The position numbers and the translations under genes were made by a program. A stretch of 19,291 nt of DNA from an uncultured Clostridia bacterium. GTDB lineage: Bacteria; Bacillota; Clostridia; Christensenellales; Borkfalkiaceae. Below, in pieces: positions 1 to 6,281 of this stretch. The notes under the pieces are model-generated. The model had not been told where the DNA came from. It made no database searches and worked only from the letters and a program-made list of their open reading frames with translations. Where the stretch lies: assembly GCA_947177825.1 (NCBI GenBank), contig CAMWWA010000004.1, positions 1 to 19,291 on the forward strand, given 5' to 3'. Positions within the stretch are counted from its first letter, which is position 1. The number at the start of each line of letters is the position of its first letter.

Positions 1-2085
1 TTCAACCGCGGTTGCCGCCGTCCAGGTAAGAGTAATATCGCCGTCGGATGCAGCCAGTATTATAATTTTGTCACCTGCCTGATAAGTCTGTTCATTATCA
101 AGAGACATACCGCCGCTCTTGTTATCAAGTCTTGCACCGCCGGAAACGTTAAGTTTACCGTCTTCGGGAGCAACGAACGTATAGTAGTTGTTAGACGCCG
201 CAGTTATTGTTGCAGTAGTCGACGAAGTAAAGTCAACCTGAGAGCTTATATCTTTAGGTAAAATTATACTGCTTCCCTCGTCTTCCGCAGCCGGCAAGCG
301 CAACGTAAACTCGTGATTTTCTTCACCATTCTCCATCTTTAAATAATATTCACCGGGGGCAAGCTTGATAAGATGCTTTGCAACGGGGTAAGTCTCGAGA
401 GTCTCAACAGGGTCCACCATCTCCATAGAAATAGCATTATCAAAACTGTCGTAAACATAAAGTGTCGTAAACTCTCCAAGAATTACCGTATAGACGGTTT
501 CGGTATCTACGGTAAATTTAAACCAGTCAGCTTCCCAATTCACAATAGGCAACGAAGCCTTGGTGCCCAAAATTACCTGCTGAGGATTATATATGTTACC
601 CGTCCTTGCCGCTATATTGAGTTTGAACGAAGGATTTGCACCCGTAGCCTTTACCTTGAATAAGAAAGACGCGGGACTCATTGAGCTACCGACGCTATCC
701 GCAGTGCCCCAATCCGGATCAACAACCCGTATGTCAAAAGTTTCGCCGCTGACTATAGGACTGGCGCCTATCTGCTGTACGCCGTTGGAATTATAATATG
801 CTTTTATAAAGCTTGCTTCGGCATTGGTCAGATTAAAGGATATTCCGGGTACTTGGTCCATATTGTTTACCCATTTATAGTAAACCCAGCCGTCGCCGTC
901 CGCAACTTCGGTAAGCACGTTAACCGTTTCGTCCAGCGCTACCTGTGCGGGCAGCTCTTCAGTACCCACTGCCGGCGCTTCCACTTCTTCGAACTTCAAA
1001 GAATAGGGCGCCTTTTCATATGCCATCATATTCCATAAAACGCCGCCGTCGATTGCAAGTTTGATAATAGCCTGCTCTCCCGCTGCCAGCGCTACCGTAT
1101 ATACGCCGTTTACAAGCACGGAATCATCGTTACTGTTGGTAACGTTTGCGTTGCCCTTATTTGCGTCGTCCACGACGGACAATTTATATTTTTTGGGTGA
1201 GGCGGTATCGTTTATAATCCTGACTTCCAAAGGTGATTCGGTGCAATAGCCTCCGCCGTCGTCGCCCGTAGGAACGTCAATTGTATAAGCGCCTTCATTA
1301 TCGAAAGTGTAATAATATCCGCCGTACTCGGCATTGTGCTTAGTAAGCGCCCTGTTTATAGTAAGTTCCTGCGTTGCGCCGTTCAAGGTCCTGTAAATCT
1401 GGTCGGTGGCATAGCCCGGAGAATCTACGGAGATTATGTAGTCGTTATAGTTGCCGAAGCCCTGTACCTTTGCAAGACCGTTTTCGTTGGTGGTTGCCCT
1501 TGCGCCGTTGATTACTACGTCTACGCCTGATACGGGTTTACCGTCGGTATCCTTAACGGTGATGTTATAGTACTTATTGATAACGACAAGTTCTATATGC
1601 TCGCAGCCGTTTTCGTTGCACACCTTGTAGCCCAGTCCGTCGCGGTCCTCTTCAGCCGAAACGGGAATGAGCGTGATTACGGTGTCGTCGTACTGGTGCA
1701 CGTGGGTAACCTGGTCGGGAAGCTTTACCGTATCCTTGGTGCCGTCGGTGTAGTTGATTTCAAGCGACTTTCCGTCGTCGCTGATTACAACGTCCTCCAC
1801 GCCTTTGCCGGGAGCGCCCGTTTCACCGGGCTTACCTGCTTCGCCGGGAGCGCCGGGCTGACCGGGGTCACCCTTAATGAAGACGTTGCCCTTTACGGTT
1901 TCAAGCCACTGCTCGTACGTCATCGGTTCCTGACCGTTTGCCTCGGCATAAGCAACGTACGTCTGGTAGACGTCTACCGCTTTAGTCTTGTCGGTCTTGT
2001 TCTTGCAGCCCGTAATCCCCAGTACGCCTGCGGTCATGGTAGCCGCAGACAGGAGAACGAGCATAATCTTTGTTCTCTTATTCAT
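1..2085 (-). CDS. Surface lipoprotein with collagen-like triplets and beta-sandwich modules (C-terminus beyond window)
   Basis: This reading frame of 695 codons has no stop before the window edge, so the C-terminus is missing. The start is an ATG at 2085, preceded by a GAGGAG ribosome site 7 nt upstream. Residues 1-27 are a lipoprotein signal peptide with lipobox I-T-G-Cys27. Residues 56-66 (TYEQWLETVKG) lead into eight collagen-like G-X-Y triplets at 72-95. Residues 126-165 hold a His/Cys repeat (HVHQY ... YKVC ... GC). Residues 170-250 look like a carboxypeptidase-regulatory-like (transthyretin-type) domain with the pattern TDGKPVSGVDVVING. The rest alternates aromatic and Thr-rich strands, including two segments (about residues 515-600 and 620-690) that resemble pre-peptidase C-terminal-type beta-sandwiches. 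It is expected to be anchored on the outer face of the membrane. I do not recognise a catalytic domain. It has its own promoter and is the first gene after the operon terminator. Adhesion or glycan binding is only a guess. Confidence 0.9.
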   Translation of the reverse strand, partial: MNKRTKIMLVLLSAATMTAGVLGITGCKNKTDKTKAVDVYQTYVAYAEANGQEPMTYEQWLETVKGNVFIKGDPGQPGAPGEAGKPGETGAPGKGVEDVVISDDGKSLEINYTDGTKDTVKLPDQVTHVHQYDDTVITLIPVSAEEDRDGLGYKVCNENGCEHIELVVINKYYNITVKDTDGKPVSGVDVVINGARATTNENGLAKVQGFGNYNDYIISVDSPGYATDQIYRTLNGATQELTINRALTKHNAEYGGYYYTFDNEGAYTIDVPTGDDGGGYCTESPLEVRIINDTASPKKYKLSVVDDANKGNANVTNSNDDSVLVNGVYTVALAAGEQAIIKLAIDGGVLWNMMAYEKAPYSLKFEEVEAPAVGTEELPAQVALDETVNVLTEVADGDGWVYYKWVNNMDQVPGISFNLTNAEASFIKAYYNSNGVQQIGASPIVSGETFDIRVVDPDWGTADSVGSSMSPASFLFKVKATGANPSFKLNIAARTGNIYNPQQVILGTKASLPIVNWEADWFKFTVDTETVYTVILGEFTTLYVYDSFDNAISMEMVDPVETLETYPVAKHLIKLAPGEYYLKMENGEENHEFTLRLPAAEDEGSSIILPKDISSQVDFTSSTTATITAASNNYYTFVAPEDGKLNVSGGARLDNKSGGMSLDNEQTYQAGDKIIILAASDGDITLTWTAATAVE

Positions 2086-2101
2086 AAACTTACTCCTCTT
2101 T

Positions 2102-2120
2102 ATTTCAGAATGACTGAAAT
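2102..2120. repeat. Inverted repeat in the leader of the left-edge lipoprotein gene
   Basis: Perfect 7-bp arms ATTTCAG and CTGAAAT are separated by 5 nt (AATGA). The repeat lies 1 nt upstream of the ribosome site (2093-2100) and inside the predicted transcript leader. It could be a leader hairpin affecting translation or stability, or a protein-binding site. A 12-bp palindrome GCATAATTATGC sits close by at 2137-2148. Both are AT-rich, so chance is possible. Confidence 0.4.
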
Positions 2121-2180
2121 GAAATTACCAAATATTGCATAATTATGCGAAAAAATCGCTTTATACGCATATTCCTATAT

Positions 2181-2209
2181 ATTTTATCACTAAAAATGCA
2201 GTTTTGCAA
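2181..2209 (-). promoter_or_regulatory. Predicted sigma-A promoter of the left-edge lipoprotein gene
   Basis: On the minus strand, -35 TTGCAA (2209-2204) is followed by a 17-nt spacer and -10 TAAAAT (2186-2181). A TG one base before the -10 makes it an extended -10. The -10 ends about 95 nt before the start codon, leaving a leader of roughly 90 nt. The same -35, spacer length and TGaTAAAAT occur at 14496-14524 before the MoxR/VWA operon. Confidence 0.6.
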
Positions 2210-2289
2210 GCTTTTTGCATTATATTATACATTTTTAACGAACCTGTTTACTTATACCCACGTTAAGTTATGCTTATAGGAACGTTAAA

Positions 2290-2315
2290 GGGGCGCGCCC
2301 GTTCGGGCACGCCCC
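2290..2315 (-). terminator. Hairpin terminator at the end of the MoxR/VWA/lipoprotein operon
   Basis: A GC-rich hairpin with arms of 11 paired bases, one C/A mismatch and a tiny loop (GGGGCG-C-GCCCG / CGGGC-A-CGCCCC) lies 28 nt past the stop codon of the last operon gene. On the minus strand it is preceded by AAAAA and followed by only TTT. On the plus strand it is followed by TTTTT (2316-2320), so it may stop transcription in both directions. It separates the operon from the promoter of the next gene. Confidence 0.75.
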
Positions 2316-2343
2316 TTTTTACCATTTAAATTGTCTTTGAATT

Positions 2344-4848
2344 TTACTCCGTTAACGCACGGGAAAGCACCAAAGTTTCGTCGTCGCGCAGACCGGTATA
2401 GTGGGTAACCTCTATCTTATACGCTTCGTTCAGTTCAAAAGTGAAGTTGAACGTATTGTTTTCCTCTGCCGAAACGCCGCTCTTGTAGGTTACGGTTATC
2501 TTGTTGTCCGCGCCTACCACGTATCCGTAAACGCAGTTGCCCGCCTCCGACTCTACGGCAATCTCGCCCTGGCGCCAGTTCGTCGTGTAGCTGAAGGTCA
2601 CCTTCATATCCGTTGCGACAGGCACCGTGCCTATTTTCAGGCTTGCCTTAGCAGTGTATTCGCCGTTGAATACGTCCGCAAGTCTGGGCGGTTCCTCAAC
2701 GTCCACGTAAAGATAAGTGAACGACTTGCCGAGTCCCGTTTCGTTACCCGTCTTTTTGTACTGCAGAGCTATCTGATAGCTGCCCGCGGCGGTTGCGGTA
2801 ATTTTGGATACCGCCTCGCCGTTAAAGTCGTAATCGTTTTGTATAGTGACGTTACCGCCGCGCACGGAAGCCGTAAAGCTGGTATCCGCAAAGCCTGCCT
2901 CGCTTGCCGCCGCTACGGCTTTTATAAGAAGGGGCTGACCGACGTAGAGCTTAACGTGGCTGTCGCCGTATTCCGTCCATTTGTACAAGGGCTGACCGCT
3001 TGCGTCCGAATAGGAATACGCCTGCGCTATTATAGTGGAGGGCGCGCCCTTTTCAAACAGAAGCTTAACTTCCTTTTCGCACCTGCCGCCGTACGTCTTT
3101 AACACGAGCGTTACAAAGTCGTCATCGCTCTTGGTTGCGTAGCGCGAATTGAGAACTATCTGGTTGGTATCCTTGAGGAACGAACCTATAATCGAATAGG
3201 GATTATCCGAGAAATTGTTGGTAATCTCTATATCGCGCGTCTGCGTTCTTACGTATATTCTCAGCGGGTCGTAATCGAGCGTTGCCGTAGTGGGCTGGAT
3301 ATTGTCTATATTGAGATATACCGCCCTGTCCGTGGGAAGCTCTACACCAGCATCCCCGATAACCTTGCCGCCGTACTTGACGTCGAACGAGCTGATATAC
3401 AGCACGTTGTAATCGTAAGGATTTTTGGCAACGACGTCCGAATCTGTCTTTAACACCTGCTCGTTATAAATAAGCGTCTTGTTGTTTACCTCGTCATGGT
3501 CGTCCGAATAGTACTTTCTGTTATTACGTCCCCTGGGCTTGTATCTGGGAATGGTGTTGCCTTTGGAATCGTGAAGCTCGTTGCCGTCCGCGTCGGTCTT
3601 GACTCCGCTGACTACGGGAGTCTTGCCGTCAGCTTGCATTTCGTAGAGGTCGGCGTTCGTCGCGGGGTCTCTGTCGTATTCCTCGGCGTATATAATGTCG
3701 CCGTCCGAATCGAAAAGCTTGTTGCCTTCCGCGTCCTCCTCTATCATAAACGCACGGATTACCTTTGTATCCATTCTCAGCGTTTTGATTGCGCCCGAGG
3801 GATAGAGCGTAAATTCTATTTTATAGCGCGCAAAGTTGGGGTTTTCATAAAAGCCGTATGAGAAATCGGCGGTGATTTCGCCGTTCGATGCCTTTAAAAA
3901 ATTCTCCTCGTAATGCACCGCCTTATTGTTTGCGCGCGCGTCCTGCGCATGGCTGTAATACTTGGCAAGCAAATCCTCCGCGCCGTATCCGCGGATTGCG
4001 TTGGAAGCCGTGGAATATCCGTATCCGAGAAGGTGTGAAGCCGTTACGTTTTCCGCCACTTTGGGGTCGGAAAGCGTGATTATGAAATCGAGACTTACTT
4101 CGGGATTATAACCTGCCGGGGGTTCCCAGTCGGGGTCGTCGTCGGGAACGTTGACGGGCGTACGGTTTTCGCGCACGTATACGCCGAAGGGCTCTCCCCT
4201 GTCGTCTACCGAGAACCAGTACTGTTCGCTCTGACCCTCGTCGATAACGTGGGTGTAGTTATCGCCGAACTCAACGCTGAACTTGTTCGTCTTGGACACC
4301 TCGGAATCGGAATAGGTGCCGCTTGTCGAACGGATAAGATGACCGGAATTGGAACCGACGAGAACGGCGTCCGCAACCGTGGTAACTTCCTTTTTGGGAA
4401 GCGTCACGTTGACTTCGACGGGTCCGTTATCGGTTTCGAGCACGTAAGTTTTTACACCCTCGGAAATGGCCGTGGGCTGCTTGGTTATATCGCAGGAAAC
4501 GTAGCCCGTTCCGTCGGCGGTCAGCTTGGGAAGAGCCGTTTCGACGGTGTGCGCTGAATTGTGCGCGCACACTTTTACCGCCTTGCCCTCCGCCTGTTCG
4601 GTGGGCATGGTTATCTGCCAGTCACCGTAAGCGTGCTTAGTGGGGTTTTTCTTTATCTCTTCCTCTTTTACGTCGCCGCATATACCGCAGACGCCCGTCC
4701 GCTTACCGGGTGCGGAACAGGTTTCCTCGGTGTTTACCGTCCAGGTATAAACGTGTTTTTCCTTGTTACAGCCGGCAAGCGCCGTAATACCCAGCGTTGC
4801 CGCCATAACAACCGAACATATCATTGTAAGAATTTTTTTGTTTTTCAT
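2344..4848 (-). CDS. Large lipoprotein of unknown function with Cys/His repeats, last gene of the MoxR/VWA operon
   Basis: This 834-residue protein has a lipoprotein signal peptide with lipobox L-A-G-Cys27. Residues 32-65 hold C44, C54 and C57 (motif CGICG). Residues 71-108 form a related HAYGDW...PT...G...C repeat in which the second Cys is lost. This resembles repeats common in clostridial surface proteins and could bind metal, although that is not shown. Two acidic 15-residue repeats (DAEGNKLFDSDGDII at 372-386 and DADGNELHDSKGNTI at 419-433) look like calcium-loop-type elements. The remainder is beta-rich: an Ig-like segment lies at about 600-730, and the last 100 residues are a probable beta-barrel or sandwich. 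There is no recognisable enzyme motif. The start is ATG 4848, whose GAGGAA ribosome site overlaps the upstream stop codon, with an 11-nt gap, so translation is probably coupled to the preceding lipoprotein gene. The terminator follows. Function unknown. Confidence 0.93.
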   Translation of the reverse strand: MKNKKILTMICSVVMAATLGITALAGCNKEKHVYTWTVNTEETCSAPGKRTGVCGICGDVKEEEIKKNPTKHAYGDWQITMPTEQAEGKAVKVCAHNSAHTVETALPKLTADGTGYVSCDITKQPTAISEGVKTYVLETDNGPVEVNVTLPKKEVTTVADAVLVGSNSGHLIRSTSGTYSDSEVSKTNKFSVEFGDNYTHVIDEGQSEQYWFSVDDRGEPFGVYVRENRTPVNVPDDDPDWEPPAGYNPEVSLDFIITLSDPKVAENVTASHLLGYGYSTASNAIRGYGAEDLLAKYYSHAQDARANNKAVHYEENFLKASNGEITADFSYGFYENPNFARYKIEFTLYPSGAIKTLRMDTKVIRAFMIEEDAEGNKLFDSDGDIIYAEEYDRDPATNADLYEMQADGKTPVVSGVKTDADGNELHDSKGNTIPRYKPRGRNNRKYYSDDHDEVNNKTLIYNEQVLKTDSDVVAKNPYDYNVLYISSFDVKYGGKVIGDAGVELPTDRAVYLNIDNIQPTTATLDYDPLRIYVRTQTRDIEITNNFSDNPYSIIGSFLKDTNQIVLNSRYATKSDDDFVTLVLKTYGGRCEKEVKLLFEKGAPSTIIAQAYSYSDASGQPLYKWTEYGDSHVKLYVGQPLLIKAVAAASEAGFADTSFTASVRGGNVTIQNDYDFNGEAVSKITATAAGSYQIALQYKKTGNETGLGKSFTYLYVDVEEPPRLADVFNGEYTAKASLKIGTVPVATDMKVTFSYTTNWRQGEIAVESEAGNCVYGYVVGADNKITVTYKSGVSAEENNTFNFTFELNEAYKIEVTHYTGLRDDETLVLSRALTE

Positions 4849-4859
4849 AATTTATTCCT

Positions 4860-6281
4860 CTACTCTGCGTAGTATCCGCACGCGAACATCCACTGGCTGT
4901 CCTCGTCCGAATTATATTTCGCCTCGGTTTCCGCCCAGCCGTTGCCGTCGTTGAAGTAACGCTGGGATACCGAGTACGCCTGCAGGAACTCCTTCAGTTC
5001 CTCGGTGACGGGATATACGCCGTCGCCGTTGCAGTGCGCGCCGTAACCGTCTGCGCCGCGTATGAACTCCTCGTAATTTTTAGGCACTCCGTCCGCACCT
5101 ACGATATAGTAGAGTCTGACGTGTCCGCCGCTGTAGAACGATTCGTCCGAAACCTCGGTGCGCTTTCTCAGCTGCGCGTAAACTCTTTCCAGACGGGTGT
5201 CGGTAAGACTGTCGTAGTAGTAATAATAACCGTCGTCGTAAAGCTTTACGGACTTCTGGTCGAGTCTTCTGTTGACCACGCCGGGGCGCCTTGCACAGTA
5301 AGTGAACGTGCCCGCGGGATTTAAAATACTGCTTGCAACCTCGTCGAACTTCTCGGTCGGCTTGATATCTTCAGCCGCGTCGTAGCGGTTTGCAAAATCG
5401 CCGTCCCTGTCCAGAATAAAGTCTACGGTCATAGGATATGCGTCCGCATTGCGGCAGGTGGAAAACAGCCTGAATATCATTACTCCGCCCACTTCTTCCG
5501 GCGAAAGGGTATATTCCATTTTGAAATTCTTTGTATACGTGTTTTCCGAACCGCCGTCGTCCTGAGTCTTTGCCGGCGTCGGGGCGATATACTGCGAGTT
5601 TCCGTTGTACAATTCCATTATGGGATTGATTTCGTTGGCGGTAACGTCCACCATCGAGGTAACCGTGTACATACCGTTTTTATCGGGCCTGAACTGGAAA
5701 AAGACTTTACTGTCCGCATTTTCCAGGGATACTCTGTAAGCGCCTATACTGTTGAGTACGTAATAACGCTCTCCGGCGAAAGGCGCACCCGCATAGGGGT
5801 CGGCGTTGAGCGATATGGGAGTCAGCTGATACAGCGAAATCCTGGTTTCCTTAAAGTCGTTGCTCGCCCCGTATATGTTGGGTTCGTAGGTGTAGCCGTC
5901 GGGCAGATTGACGAGCGTTACGCTGTAGTCGCCGTCCAAATCGGGCGACTTGGCAACGCCGTCCTTATCGAACGCCGCGCGGAAAACTTCCTTGGTTTCC
6001 ACGTCAGTCCACTGCGCCTGGATTCCCGTTATACCCGAATAGTTGGACTGTGTGAACGGATTGCCGTTCCACACCAGCGAAACCTTGAAAACGTCCTCCG
6101 CGGGATTAACGGGGTCGGGGTTGACTATCGGCGTATCGATACCCGGGTTGTCGGGATTATCGGGATTGTCGGGGTTTTCGGGCGGCGTATACGTGCCGCA
6201 GCCCGCGAACGCCGCCGCAAGCAACGTGGTGGCGAGTATTGATAAAACGTGTTTAAACTTCTTCATACCCATCACCGTCAT
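4860..6281 (-). CDS. Lipoprotein of unknown function with Pro-Asn-Asp linker, in the MoxR/VWA operon
   Basis: This 473-residue lipoprotein has the signal peptide MKKFKHVLS... and lipobox F-A-G-Cys28, then a low-complexity linker of PDN repeats (residues 35-46). About residues 60-130 look like an Ig/transthyretin-type domain (pattern ...DKDGVAKSPDLDGDYSVTL ... LPDGYTYEP). About residues 155-290 contain FFQFRPDKNGMYTVTS, which suggests a beta-sandwich of the pre-peptidase C-terminal type. The C-terminal 170 residues are rich in Tyr and Asp and are not recognised. The first ATG (6281) overlaps the upstream stop as ATGA, which suggests translational coupling. The ATG at 6266 (MKKF) follows GGTGAT with good spacing and is a credible alternative start that gives the more usual signal peptide. 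It is expected on the outer membrane face, next to the extracytoplasmic VWA domains encoded just upstream. I cannot assign a function. Confidence 0.93.
   Translation of the reverse strand: MTVMGMKKFKHVLSILATTLLAAAFAGCGTYTPPENPDNPDNPDNPGIDTPIVNPDPVNPAEDVFKVSLVWNGNPFTQSNYSGITGIQAQWTDVETKEVFRAAFDKDGVAKSPDLDGDYSVTLVNLPDGYTYEPNIYGASNDFKETRISLYQLTPISLNADPYAGAPFAGERYYVLNSIGAYRVSLENADSKVFFQFRPDKNGMYTVTSMVDVTANEINPIMELYNGNSQYIAPTPAKTQDDGGSENTYTKNFKMEYTLSPEEVGGVMIFRLFSTCRNADAYPMTVDFILDRDGDFANRYDAAEDIKPTEKFDEVASSILNPAGTFTYCARRPGVVNRRLDQKSVKLYDDGYYYYYDSLTDTRLERVYAQLRKRTEVSDESFYSGGHVRLYYIVGADGVPKNYEEFIRGADGYGAHCNGDGVYPVTEELKEFLQAYSVSQRYFNDGNGWAETEAKYNSDEDSQWMFACGYYAE
6144..6182. repeat. 9-bp tandem repeat encoding the PDN linker
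   Basis: Four imperfect 9-bp units (plus-strand forms GTTGTCGGG, ATTATCGGG, ATTGTCGGG, GTTTTCGGG) encode E/D-N-P triplets just after the lipidated Cys. It acts as a spacer holding the folded part away from the membrane. The in-frame unit could expand or contract by slippage without shifting the frame. Confidence 0.7.

Noticed and set aside
2224..2229. TATAAT on the minus strand as a second promoter for the left-edge lipoprotein gene
   Set aside because: The hexamer is perfect, but at 16-18 nt upstream there are only AGTAAA-like sequences, so no -35 supports it. The promoter at 2181-2209 is better.
2401..3102. Plus-strand open frame of 233 codons antisense to the large lipoprotein gene
   Set aside because: It is a shadow of the minus-strand gene: no ribosome site, no family resemblance, and the opposite strand has a clear lipoprotein with signal peptide and operon context.
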